A stretch of DNA of 64,000 nt from Lateolabrax maculatus (GCA_031216445.1 CM062198.1:3472001-3536000), one strand, 5' to 3'; counted from the first letter of the stretch, positions 22,869 to 32,814 are shown. The notes: generated by a model not told the origin, from the sequence alone. Numbers and translations: made by a program.

Positions 22869-23373
22869 TCAGTGCACAGCCATTTTCAGATCTCTCCACA
22901 GATGTTCAATCAGGTTCAAGTGTGAACTCTGGCTGGGCCACTCAAGGACATTCATAGAGTTGTCCTGAAGCCACTCCTTTGTTATCTTCCTGTTGGAAGC
23001 ACTCTGGAGCAGGTTTTCCTCAAGGGTGTCACTGTACATTGTTGTATTTTTTCCCTTGATCCTGACTAGTCTCCCAGTTCCTGCCGCTGAAAAGCATCCC
23101 ATGTGAGATGGTTGTCCTTCTGGAAGGTTCTCCTCTCTTCACAGAGCAACAGTGGAGCTCTGTCAGAGTGACCATCTGGTTCTTGGTCACCTCCCTGACT
23201 AAGGCCCTTCTCCCCCGATCGCTCAGTTTGCCCGGGTGGCCAACTCTAGGAAGAGTCCTGGTGGTTCCAACCTTCTTCCATTTACGGATGATGAAGGCCA
23301 CTGTGCTCATTGGGACCTTCAATTCTGCAGAACTTTTTTCTGTACTATTACCCAGATCTGTGCCTCGATACAA
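22869..23373 (-). pseudogene. Tc1-like transposase remnant, catalytic core deleted
   Basis: The N-terminal paired-like DNA-binding part is visible at 23373-23110: ELKVPMSTVAFIIRKWKKVG, TTRTLPRVGHPGKLSDRGRR, ALVREVTKNQ. It then jumps directly to a GRNWETSQD-type segment, skipping the block with the first catalytic Asp (WSDETKIELFG). A second jump, from ENLLQSA to KITKEWLQDNS, removes the QQDxDPKHT block with the second Asp. Only the C-terminal IEHLWRDLKMAVH remains of the triad. It could be mobilised only by a related active transposase acting on its TIRs. Confidence 0.87.
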
Positions 23374-23779
23374 TCCTGTCTCGGAGGCCTACAGACAATT
23401 CCTTGGACTTAATGGTTTGTGCCCTGACATGCACTGTCAACTGTGGGGCCTTATATAGACAGATGTGTGCCTTTCCAAATCATGTTTAATCAACTGAATT
23501 TACCACAGGTGGAAACCAATCGAGTTGCAGAAACATCTCATGGATGATTGGTGGAAACAGAATGCACCTGAGCTCAATTTTGAGTGTCATGGCAAAGGCT
23601 GTAAATATTTTTATTTTTAATAGATTGGCAAAAATTAAAAAAAAAAAAAACAGTATCATTATGGGTTATTGTGTGTAGAACTTTTGAGGAAAAAATTAAT
23701 TCAAACCATTTTGGAATAAGGCTGTAACATAATAAAATGTGGAAAAAGTGAAGCGTGAATACTTTAGGGATGCACTGCA

Positions 23780-23979
23780 CTTTTAGAGACTGTAGGAACC
23801 ATAAGTAACCCTGCATTTTGTGAGTGCAGTGCTCTAGTTGGGTAACAGGGTACTATGAGCTCTTTGAGATATGATGGTGCCTGACCAATAAGAGCTTTGT
23901 AGGTGAGAAGAAGGATTTTAAAAATTCTATTCTGGATTTTACAGGGAGCCAGTGCAGAGAAGCTCATATTGGAAAAATA
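23780..23979 (-). mobile_element. L2 family B, segment between the two Tc1 insertions
   Basis: It continues the interrupted L2: CTTTTAGAGACTGTAGG, GGTACTATGAGCTCTTTGAG, CTGACCAATAAGAGCTTTGT, AGGGAGCCAGTGCAGAGAAG. Unlike the 12722 copy it keeps GAAGAAGGATTTTAAAAATT, so that part is more complete here. In antisense it encodes ILLLTYKALIGQAPSYLKEL. It stops at a TA where the second Tc1-like element begins. Confidence 0.87.
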
Positions 23980-25130
23980 CAGTGGGTACGGAAAGTATTC
24001 AGACCCCTTTAAATTTTTCACTCTTTGTTTCATTGCAGCCATTTGCTAAAATCAAAAAAGTTCATTTTATTTCTCATTAATGTACACTCAGCACCCCATC
24101 TTGACAGAAAAAAAACAGAAATGTAGAAATTTTTGCAAATTTATTAAAAAAGAAAAACTGAAGTATCACATGGTCATAAGTATTCAGACCTTTTGCTCAG
24201 TATTGAGTAGAAGCACCCTTTTGAACTAGTATAGCCATGAGTCTTCTTGGGAATGATGCAACAAGTTATTTTAACACTTGGATTTGGGGATCCTCTGCCA
24301 TTCTTCCTTGCAGATCCTCTCCAGTTCCGTCAGCCATTTTCAGGTCTCTCCAGAGATGCTCAATTGGGTGTAGGTCAGGGCTCTGGCTGGGCCAGTCAAG
24401 AATGGTCACAGAGTTGTTCCGAAGCCACTCCTTTGTTATTTTAGCTGTGTGCTTAGGGTCATTGTCTTGTTAGAAGGTGAACCTTCGGCCCAGTCTGAGG
24501 TCCTGAGCACTCTGGAAGAGGTTTTCTTCCAGGATCTCTCTGTACTTGGCCGCATTCATCTTTCCTTCAATTGCAACCAGTCGTCCTGTCCCTGTAGCTG
24601 AAAAACACCCCCATAGCATGATGCTGCCACCACCATGTTTCACTGTTGGGATTGTATTGGGCAGGTGATGAGCAGTGCCTGGTTTTCTCCACACATACCG
24701 CTTAGAATTAACGCCAAAAAGTTCAATCTTCGTCTCATCAGACCAGAGAATCTTATTTCTCATAGTCTGGGAGTCCTTCATGTGTTTTTTGTCAAACTCT
24801 ATGCGGGCTTTCATATGTCTTGCACTGAGGAGAGGCTTCCGTCGGGCCACTCTGCCATAAAGCCCCGACTGGTGGAGGGCTGCAGTGATAGTTGACTTTG
24901 TGCAACTTTCTCCCATCTCCCTACTGCATCTCTGGAGCTCAGCCACAGTGATCTTTGGGTTCTTCTTTACCTCTCTTACCAAGGCTCTTCTCCCACGATT
25001 GCTCAGTTTGGCTGGACGGCCAGGTCTAGGAAGAGTTCTGGTCGTCCCAAACTTCTTCCATTTAAGGATTATGGAGGCCACTGTGCTCTTAGGAACCTTG
25101 AGTGCTACAGAAATTCTTTTGTAACAGTAA
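23980..25130 (-). mobile_element. Second Tc1-like transposon family, one end intact
   Basis: It begins CAGTGGGTACGGAAAGTATT after a TA; the uninterrupted L2 (13028) reads GGGAAAATATGTTCTC here. Its TIR and spacer differ from the 22470 element (CAGTGGGTACGG against CAGTGCATCC), so this is a different Tc1 subfamily. The other end is lost: the sequence breaks off within the transposase N-terminus at about 25105-25130, and the L2 does not resume, so a deletion removed both. Confidence 0.88.
24250..25110 (-). pseudogene. Tc1-like transposase, truncated N-terminus
   Basis: 203-codon frame (25081-24470) starting within the second helix-turn-helix: IILKWKKFGTTRTLPRPGRP, AKLSNRGRRALVREVKKNP, HQSGLYGRVARRKPLLSARH, first Asp in ILWSDETKIELFG, GTAHHLPNTIPTVKHGGGSI, MLWGCFSATGTGRLVAIEG, LRLGRRFTF then a stop. 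Downstream in another frame the second Asp block (NDPKHTAKITKEWLRNNSVT) and SQSPDLHPIEHL follow at about 24460-24350. This is the best-preserved transposase in the window: all three catalytic acidic residues are still readable, but one frameshift and the missing N-terminus inactivate it. Confidence 0.88.
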
Positions 25131-25959
25131 AAGTTTATGGCGTGTTTCCTAAAAATATTGCCTAAACAACTGACCCCTCTGTTCAGTAGGAAGCACAGAA
25201 TATTAATTTCCCTTTAATTGATCTTGTCACCATTTTGGGAGTTTTAAATAATCAATGAAGTTAAAGATCCAGTGCCAAGTGTGTACAAATTTGCAGTTCA
25301 TCTTTCAATTTGGAGACAAATGTATGGTTCCTGTTCCTGTGTGATGACTATATATGCATATATATATGAAATAAACTCAAAAGGTTTGGGCCAACACATA
25401 GGACATCAGTACAGAAGTTTTTGTAAAAAACCTACGCAGATGCATATTTCATGAAGGACTGGATTTGTGGCTTTGTCATATTTAGTGTGAGATTTGATTT
25501 GTCAGATCACTTCTTTCTAACTCCACACCCCTAGATTTTTAAAAGTTTCAAACTTGTAGTCTTCAGACCCAACAGATGCTGACTCAACTGACATCACTTG
25601 AGTCCATTTATCAGACTTCACACAGCTCCTTCTGGAGACACTAAAGTACGGTGACCCAGAGAGCTCAACACACTGCAACTCAAGAAAAGCCATGAAAATA
25701 GACAAAACACAAGCAAATCAAGAAAACATCTTCATAGATTTGACAACAGATACTGTTTCCAGCTGACACTAAAAAGGGATGAACATGGCTAGGACATGCT
25801 TGTTGTTTGTTTGTGACTCACAAAGTTATTGAAGTTTGCTATCCGAAAGTGGTGTTGGAAAAGTGACATAATTTGGACAATAAGTCCCAGCTGTGTTCAT
25901 TACTTTTTAGGGTACCCTGGAAACAGTTTCTGTTGTCTTCTGTTTACATATGGATTTTT

Positions 25960-26115
25960 ACCGTGTGGTTTGTTGCTTTTTTGTATTTATGCTGTATTTT
26001 TATATCTTTGTTAGCTCCTTGGTCTGTGAGAAATTACCTTTCGTTCCCGCATACTGTATGTATACTGTATGTGGATGAGTGACAAATAAACATACTTGAA
26101 CTTGAACTTCAACTG
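25960..26115 (+). mobile_element. Probable LINE 3' tail
   Basis: AGAAATTACCTTTCGTTCCC followed by GATGAGTGACAAATAAACAT and a CTTGAACTTGAACTT tail is the usual form of a truncated fish LINE 3' end. The 5' boundary is uncertain. Confidence 0.45.
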
Positions 26116-26344
26116 TTTCTGTATTCTAAACGATGATAAGGAATGCTGGTGCGTTTTGGCTTACTGCTTCACAGATGAGTCTGTCCCATTAGCTGTATAA
26201 ACAGTTCATGGTCTGTCCTTTCTGGCACACACCCTACTGCTCACATAGAAGTCTTCAATGTGTATTATGAAATCACACTTAATGTGATCACCAGTCCCCT
26301 CAGGGTGATATTTATCAAGCTGTCTGAAATGAATTGGCTGCACA

Positions 26345-26389
26345 TTGCACAGGTTGTGACAGACAGTGTACCTGTCACAACCTGTGCAA
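26345..26389. other. Perfect 18-bp hairpin
   Basis: Left arm TTGCACAGGTTGTGACAG (26345-26362), 9-nt loop ACAGTGTAC, right arm CTGTCACAACCTGTGCAA (26372-26389), with no mismatch. The flanks do not extend the pairing. It may be a template-switch palindrome or a structured RNA; nothing else supports a function. Confidence 0.9.
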
Positions 26390-27614
26390 AGCTATGACCT
26401 CTGCTTCTGTCCGTACTCCAGAGAGTAATGTTAATCCTGGAGTGGAACAGCTGAGAATAAAGATGTGTGCTCTAAAAGCTGACTTGTTTTAATGCCTCTG
26501 CAGTTGTAGAGAAGCAAGATGCACGATGTCTGAAGCCTTAACCCCCTGGCAAGGCTAAAGGCAAGAGGAGTTACTGCTTGAAGACGAAGCAATGAAGACA
26601 ATCAAGGCATCCTGCTGGTTTTCTCAGGAAAGAGCAAGTTAAACATTCATTAACACCTTGTATCAAATGTGAGACACATGAGACTTCCTACTGGCCAAAC
26701 ACAAACCTAATGGTCAAACCTCCATGTGTGTTTGTGTGTTTATGTCTGTGTCTATTCGTGAATGTGTGTGTGTGTGTAGTATGTAGACAATGATTATGCC
26801 AAAGAGAGTTGTTCCACACTCTCTTATGCAAAGTGATGGACCGTTACGCCTTGTCTGTATTCATTTCCTTTGGATCTGTGCTTCCAGAGGTTGGATCTGC
26901 TAGTCTCTTTGCTTCTTTTCTTGCTTTTTACTACAGATGTGGGGAGGAGTAGTAGTAGGAGGATAAAAATAAAGATTAAAAATCTAAAGTGGTAGCACAC
27001 CACAAAAAACCCTCCACGTGTGAGTCCAAGGATGGAGTTTCATGCACATTAACCGAGCTGAACAATAAGAGAAGATTTGACCAGACTTTCCGCTACTGTA
27101 AACAAATGCCATGTGAAAGAACTTTCATTAGAAACCTCAGTTTGCAAGGAGAATATACAGTGAGCTTGCTGACAGCTGGCGGTCTACACCATGTGCATGT
27201 GTTGTTGTAAGTTAAATGCCGGACCTGCCTGTGTTTCTGCTGAAACTCTAACATTGAAGTGAAATTACCTTGTTGCTGCGAGGACTAAGAAGAAAGAAAG
27301 AAATTTAAGTCAAATATTCTAGAATGAGGTATTCAATTAAATGAGGAAATAATTATACAAAACCCAGATGATGATTATATACAGTAAATAATGGGTGTAA
27401 AAGATGAAGATGACGGTACGATTTACCTGTAATGGGGTAGCCGGTAAATCAAAGCTGTTTTCAGATGGAAAACAATGCCATGGGGGAGAGGAAGAAATAG
27501 AACTATGAAATAACCAGTAAGAGATACATTACTGGGAAAACTAATCAATAGAATGCCAATACCAAAGTCAGCAGGACAAGACAAAGAGTCCGCAAACACT
27601 CTAGCACCTCTGTG

Positions 27615-27945
27615 AGGCTTTATTGAGACACAGGCTGCTTTTAGCTAAATGCTAACACCGGCATGCTAACATGCTCACAATGACAAAGCTAACATAACGA
27701 CATGTACCATGTTCACCATCTTAGTTCAGCATGTTAACATGCTAACATTAGATAATTATCACTAGACACAAAGTCCAGCTGAGGCTGATGGAACGTCATT
27801 AGTTCTGTAGGTATTCTGTCATAAACAAAAGTATTGGACACATTAACATGTTTGCCTGATGATGGCACTACAGGAAAAGTCAGAGGATCATTAAAATTAT
27901 TACGGTTCATACTGAGGGGAACATGAATGTCTGAACCAACCAACT
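27615..27945 (+). repeat. Dispersed teleost repeat with GCTAACATGCTAACA motifs
   Basis: ATGCTAACACCGGCATGCTA and GCATGTTAACATGCTAACAT, followed by CACTAGACACAAAGTCCAGC and CTGAGGGGAACATGAATGTC, match a non-coding repeat I recall as common in percomorph intergenic DNA. The class is uncertain. 40975-41105 looks like another part of the same family in reverse. Confidence 0.45.
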
Positions 27946-28176
27946 AAGAGGGCCTCTAATAACTATAGATATGATGTTTAGATATAAAACATGCCAAATG
28001 TTGTTACTACTCAAATTAATATATACTCTGCAATAACTTAAAAACCTCCCTCAAAGCACTTCTGTAATCATCATCAACATGCAACTCCCCCATGCACTCT
28101 GCGCACCTGCATTTGTTGCTAAGGACGCAAAAGCATCAAAGTAACAAGCCAGTCAACATAATGTCAAACAGTGAAA

Positions 28177-28210
28177 GTGTGTGTGTGTGTGTATACATAC
28201 ATATATATAT
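28177..28210. repeat. (GT)n(AT)n compound microsatellite
   Basis: About 8 GT units, then ATACATACATATATATATA. It directly precedes a LINE 3' fragment. Confidence 0.9.
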
Positions 28211-28211
28211 A

Positions 28212-28605
28212 GCATTCTGAAGGACGCCTCCCACCCTGCAGTTACAGTACAGTTTCTTCCCCAGAGCTGTGTCCTTATTGAACTCTGCCCCCCGCTAACC
28301 AACCCCCCCACCACCTTATTGAACTCTGCCCCCCACTTTAGTCTACTTACATTTAATGCACAACTCGACCTGTATAATATGTACATACTACCTCAACCAC
28401 TCAATAAGTTTATTTTCACTTATATATAACGTTTCCACTTTTAAAAAATGCTAATTTATTATCTGTAAAAAACTAATTTATTATCTGTATATCGGTACTT
28501 ACTACTTAATGCACTTCTGGTTAGATGCTAAACTGCATTTCGTTTCTCTGTACTTGTACATGTGTAATGACAATAAAGTTGAATCTAATCTAATCTAATC
28601 TAATA
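28212..28605 (+). mobile_element. 5'-truncated LINE 3' end with (TCTAA)n tail
   Basis: CAGTTTCTTCCCCAGAGCTG followed by ATTGAACTCTGCCCCCC is the coding end of a LINE whose C-terminus reads like NSFFPRAV-LLN. The 3' UTR ends GTAATGACAATAAAGTTGAA followed by four TCTAA units. An internal direct repeat (CTTATTGAACTCTGCCCCCC) occurs at about 28272 and 28316. The terminal-domain type is related to the element at 45755-48410, but the 3' UTR differs. Confidence 0.7.
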
Positions 28606-28609
28606 TATA

Positions 28610-28990
28610 CAGACAAATTGAAAGAAAAACCAACATGATGTGACTTAGTGTGGCCACCATGAGCCACAACAAGAACATCTTCAGTGCTCCTTGCCAAGTC
28701 TGTGGAACCATGAGTGCAGCGGATAGAAAAAAAAAAAACAGCCAGACATAACAAAAGGACATACAGCATCAGAGACAATCACAGACATCACTAAATCTGT
28801 AAATGAAAATATATATCATTTGGTCTTATGGAGATAGTGGTGGGAGCATCGTCTTACACGGTGGTCCAGAATCTTCCATAGCTGTTCAACTGGTTTGAGA
28901 TTTGGTGACTGTAAAGGCTCTAGCATTTTATTCACACCATATTTATACACATCAAAACATTCATTGAGCCCTAGTGCATTTTTCTCCACT
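28610..28990 (-). mobile_element. Tc1/mariner-like transposase C-terminal remnant
   Basis: Antisense translation at about 28925-28850 gives LQSPNLKPVEQLWKILDHRV, the SPDLNPIEHLW...LDRRV block carrying the third catalytic acidic residue (Glu, here VEQLW). Further along, about 28720-28640 in antisense fits the divergent protein end, separated by an A-rich insertion near 28727-28739. No TIR was found. It is a third Tc1-superfamily lineage, more diverged than the other two. Confidence 0.65.
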
Positions 28991-29261
28991 TTTTTATTCA
29001 GGTTTTTCCTTTTATATGTCCCCCATCAGTATATATAGTATACTGTGTATACAGTATAGTATATACTATAGTATAGTTATAGAGAGGTTAAGACGTGAAA
29101 TGTCTCTTTGGTGGAACTAGTCTGCATTTTTGTAAAGGGGCCACAAGTTATAAAGGTTTGAAACCATTGGTTTAATCTTTAACAGTGTATTGTATTTTCT
29201 AAGATCATATTTTTTTTAATGTAAATTCTTTATCATAAGATTTAGTAGAAACTACAGCTGT
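28991..29261. other. AT-rich unique DNA with small palindromes
   Basis: About 29030-29075 consists of overlapping GTATAC/AGTATA/TATACT words that can fold on themselves. No gene. Confidence 0.45.
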
Positions 29262-29368
29262 CAAATAAATATAGTGGAGAAAAAAGTACAATATTTCCCT
29301 CTGAAATGAAGTGGATTAAAAGTCTAAAGTAACATAAAATAGTAAATACTCCAGTAAAGTACAAGTAC
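29262..29368 (+). repeat. Teleost dispersed repeat, left half (split by LTR)
   Basis: The block with AAAAAAGTACAATATTTCCC, GAAATGAAGTGGATTAAAAG and CAGTAAAGTACAAGTAC matches a non-coding repeat I recall as widespread in fish genomes. It is interrupted at 29369 and resumes at 30141. Confidence 0.55.
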
Positions 29369-30140
29369 TGTTGTGTAATGGGACTGAAGCCCAGTCCACT
29401 GGGCCAAGATTTTAAGTTTTATCAGTATTCAATTGTTCAAGAAAAACTTCTCATTTGAGTCCGAAAATCTTCAACAGGAGTCAGAGTTCTGGGCAACAAA
29501 ACTTTAATGTCAACATTAAAGGAGAGATGTTCAGAGTGCACACAAGTTACACTTGAAGAGAGCTCTGACCTATGTTGGCCTGTGCCTCTATTTTTATACT
29601 CATGAGCCCACACTTGCCCCCACCTATTGTTCAGCCTCAAAACAGTGTATTAACCCATCCGTTTTCACCATTATATCAGTTCTTTTAGCAGGTGCCACCA
29701 CCACCCTGTGGCTGGTTCATACTGGTTCATACCGGTTCACCCCTGCAGGTGCACTTGGGTTCATGGCTGGGTAAGTCAGGATCACAAAATATGTTCATGC
29801 AGGTGCAGTGAGAATCACATTAGATATGTTTATATGGATTATTTTTTAACATCTATTTCTCATTATTGTACTTCTTAACTAACATACATCATAAAAACTT
29901 AACAGGTTGCCTAAATGAAAGAAATGAAGGGTTGTAAAAACCTACAGGAAGCTTAGTCATTTTTGGTATTTAACTGAGGCCCTTCTCACTGGAGAGAGGC
30001 TCAAGGACACAGTAGCAGGACTGACACTGACGGGTGTTGAGGTACAGCCTGAGAGCTTTAGGTTAAAGAAAAGGAAAGTTTTGCATTTGCATTTCATCTT
30101 CTTCAGCACATCACATGTTTTAATTAAAAATTACACCACA
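29369..30140 (-). mobile_element. Solo LTR (772 bp) with target-site duplication
   Basis: Termini TGTTGTGTAA and TTACACCACA form a 10-bp inverted repeat with one mismatch and the canonical TG...CA ends. Both sides are flanked by GTAC (29365-29368 and 30141-30144), a 4-bp target duplication, and removing the element rejoins the two halves of a dispersed repeat. On the minus strand a TATAAAAAT box lies at about 29598 and ATTAAAG polyadenylation-like signals at about 29509, giving U3-R-U5 order. There are no internal retroelement genes, so it is a recombined solo LTR. The parent family is not identified. Confidence 0.75.
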
Positions 30141-30178
30141 GTACCTAAAATTGTTACTTTCCACCACTGGAATTACGT
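30141..30178 (+). repeat. Teleost dispersed repeat, right half
   Basis: GTACCTAAAATTGTTACTTT and CCACCACTGG continue the repeat cut at 29368. Confidence 0.5.
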
Positions 30179-30815
30179 CCATATTGAACATGATCTACAT
30201 CTAATGCCAACGTTCAGTGCCGATGTAGCAGCAGGATGGAAATAAGTGTGTGGAGTTCAGGGTAGTGGATGGACTTCAGTTGCAAATCTGCAATTAACAT
30301 TCAGCTTTTTATAACTGTAACCACTTTCTTTATCTAACCTTAACCAAGTGTTTTAGTTGCTTAACATTTACCACACTGTAGCTGACATGTGTTGAAACTG
30401 TAGAAAAGTGATACTGAGGGTTTTCAGAATTGTCAAATATTCATGTTCTTGTTAGGCTACAGGGTAGAGATAAACATCTCCACCTATGAGATGGACTCAA
30501 CTCTTTCAGCAAACTTTGTGTGGCTGTCAAATTGAAGCAGTATATTTAGCCACATTTTGGTGAGAACATACTGTGCTACATTGGTTGTTGGAATGTACTG
30601 AGTTCAAGCTGACCACAGCTACTGTTCTCTGTTAAATATTCATTTTTCAGCTCACGGGAGGAAGGTGTTTGCTTCTCCAAAGACAGATATGGGACTTCTT
30701 TTAAGGTAAAAGCATATTTACTTTGCTTATATGGAGAAATTGATTGGCCAAAGCATTGTGAGGAGATATTTGTATTCTAGATGTGGTCACTCAAATGTTT
30801 TCTACATCTCTCTCT

Positions 30816-30817
<2 letters not shown>
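30179..30817. other. Unique AT-rich DNA, no gene
   Basis: Nothing recognised. Confidence 0.45.

Positions 30818-30889
<72 letters not shown>
30818..30889. repeat. (TA)n microsatellite, about 35 units
   Basis: Uninterrupted TA run. It lies at the truncated 3' side of the gypsy integrase remnant. Confidence 0.97.
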
Positions 30890-30892
<3 letters not shown>

Positions 30893-30899
30893 TAATGTC

Positions 30900-31865
30900 T
30901 AACTGTAATTGATGGATGACTTATCATTTCTGCTTTGAAACATCTTCCTTGATTTGAGTGAATCCTTTGGGGAATACTAATGAATCCATTCCTTCACCAA
31001 AGCCCTTGCCACTGTTACAGCATTCTGATCTCGTATTTGAACTGCCACCATGAACTTAAAGAATATGTCTGTGAACAGCAGCACATTTTTAGCAGCCATC
31101 GCTTGGAGGTTCCAATATCGTGAAATCCATGTTCAGCATCTGCAGCGGTTGAGACGCCAACAGACTCCTCCATTCTGGAACCACCTTAGACAGTGGGGAC
31201 TTGGTCACAATTCACCACTCGCATCTCCGGAAAATACTCCTTAATCTCTGAATACATCCCCGGCCAGTAACACACTGCTGGCACCAGCTGAAATGTCCTC
31301 TCTACTCCCTGGTGACCATCGTGTATGTGCCCCAGGACTTCCGCACGCAAACTGTGGGGTAGCAGCAGCTGCTTCAGGCACCCCCCCTTTATGAATCCAG
31401 GCAATATCCCTGCCTCAGTGAGTTTATCTGACTGCTGTAGGAGTTCCACTGTTTCCCTCACCTCCTGCCCATGTTCCGCCCGAGTGGGTTTTCGCCACTC
31501 CTCCGACATATATGAAATGCCATGAACACAGCATCAGCTTGCTACTGCAAAACCAGGAAGTGCCAGGTACTGCCAGAGTAGTTTTCACTTTCTTAGACAG
31601 TTTGCCAAACCCCAGTGCCCTTAGCCTGTGCATACTGCCTTGACAACCCATCAGCTTTGGCATTCTGCATGCCAAGTCGGTATCGCAACTCAAAATTGAA
31701 CTGGGCTAGTTCTGACACCCATCTCTGCTCCACTGGATTATTGTCCATGAATGCTGTGAAAAATTAGCAGCTCCAACTTAATGGCACTATAGTCCATATT
31801 CTTCTCGAGTTGTCGGCTTGTGTAGGCTACTGGCCTCTGGAGTGTTCTCTAACAAGGTAAACCCT
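30900..31865 (-). pseudogene. Ty3/gypsy-type pol remnant: RNase H and integrase
   Basis: In antisense order: an RNase H end piece (about 31850-31620) with NNPVEQRWVSELAQFNFELR and LGMQNAKADGLSRQ; a linker; the integrase zinc-binding region (31509-31186) with LLLPHSLRAEVLGHIHDGHQ, GVERTFQL and CYWPGMYSEIKEY, where the two zinc cysteines that should follow EY are altered; and part of the catalytic core (about 31130-30900) with LEPPSDG, FKFMVA-like, TVARALVKEW and HSNQG blocks spread over several frames. This is the order of Ty3/gypsy pol. Stops and frameshifts are frequent. The element is cut off at the (TA)n tract, and protease and RT are absent. Confidence 0.75.
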
Positions 31866-31937
31866 AAGGCTGAAACAAGGCACATGGACCCAGCAGGTAC
31901 TACAACAGGTGAAGAGGCTAGCACTTTAGCAAAACCT

Positions 31938-32470
31938 TTAGTCATGGCCGAGGCAGGTGGATTGAATGAAAGTCCAGATGGACATGATGAACAATATTTG
32001 GCACTTCCTTATTACATTCATCCCAGTTATGCCCGGCACCATTTTCCTTTCTTCCCATGTTACATCATCAGAAACCAACAGCCTACACTGACATCCAAAA
32101 CAGATGGGCCTACCTGCTGAGTCATATTTGGACTCCATCCTTCCAGCTCGGGGCCACCCCTCCATCTGAATCTGGAGCTGAGCTACCTCTTTGGCTAGAG
32201 CCTCTGTTTTATAATCCTGCCTCTTCATAGCCTCTCTCAACTCCAGTAAAATGGGATCCAGAGCAGAACACTCGGCTGCCGCTTCACAAGTAAAAATTAA
32301 AAGAGGACGGTGCGACAGCAACCCTCATGTAAGTCACTTGTTTCCTGTGTATCAGGCTTCATTGTCCCATGCAACTGTGCAGTTCAATGTTTATTCTGGG
32401 TGCGTAATTCATCCATCTCTGCCTTGCACACCAACTTCTCTCACCAAGACAGACTCTGCTCACAGTGCCA
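31938..32470 (-). pseudogene. Gypsy-type gag remnant (coiled coil, partial zinc knuckle)
   Basis: The 127-codon antisense frame has LELREAMKRQDYKTEALAKE and VAQLQIQMEG (a short heptad-like coiled coil), then SAGRPICFGCQC, which looks like the first half of a CCHC zinc knuckle whose His/Cys end is lost. It sits just upstream of the pol remnant on the same strand, as gag should, but protease and RT are missing in between. Upstream TTTGGCACTGTGAGCAG (about 32457-32473) may be a primer-binding region next to an LTR starting at TGTAACA (32474); that boundary is tentative. Confidence 0.45.
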
Positions 32471-32473
32471 AAT

Positions 32474-32814
32474 TGTAACATTTTCACAGGTTAGTCTCCC
32501 CTAATGCCCAGAACCAGTTTATCAACAGCCCTAGTTTATTCGTTTCGCAACTTAAAATGCATCTGCTGCGTCTCTTTTTTTATATTTCTATATTTATTTT
32601 TACTATATTTCCACACATCATACCCCAAAAACAGTGATTTCAGATTTAACAGACACTCTGCTCCAACTCCCCATTGAAACATCAAAAACACAAGTTCTCT
32701 TGGAAACAGGAGTATTTCATGATGTGTACTGCTACTTTTTCTAATGTTGTGTGAGTGTACACATTGAGTCATTGTGCTTGTCCTGTGATGATTAGACGTG
32801 AGGCAGGTTTTACA
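32474..32814 (-). mobile_element. Candidate LTR of the gypsy remnant (tentative)
   Basis: Plus-strand TGTAACA at 32474 and TTTTACA at 32808-32814 would be the two ends of an LTR of about 340 bp placed exactly upstream of gag. No second copy and no target duplication can be seen in the window, so this rests on position and TG...CA ends only. Confidence 0.25.

Larger units (their letters stand above)
22470..23777 (-). mobile_element. Tc1-like transposon with both TIRs, nested in L2
   Basis: 1308 bp with termini CAGTGCATCC and GGATGCACTG and inverted repeats of about 90 bp at each end (22470-22560 against 23690-23777; GGAATAAGGCTGTAA on one side and its reverse on the other). The left flank is TA. 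The right flank is CA, explained by one substitution in the TA duplication, because the uninterrupted L2 copies at 12856 and 15250 read CATTCTACTTTTAGAG. The insertion therefore post-dates the L2. Confidence 0.93.
25131..28176. other. Largely unique DNA, no recognisable gene
   Basis: No supported coding exon. It contains a LINE-like 3' tail near 26040-26115, a perfect hairpin at 26345-26389, a short TG run near 26764-26778 and a dispersed repeat at 27615-27945, each listed separately. Confidence 0.45.
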
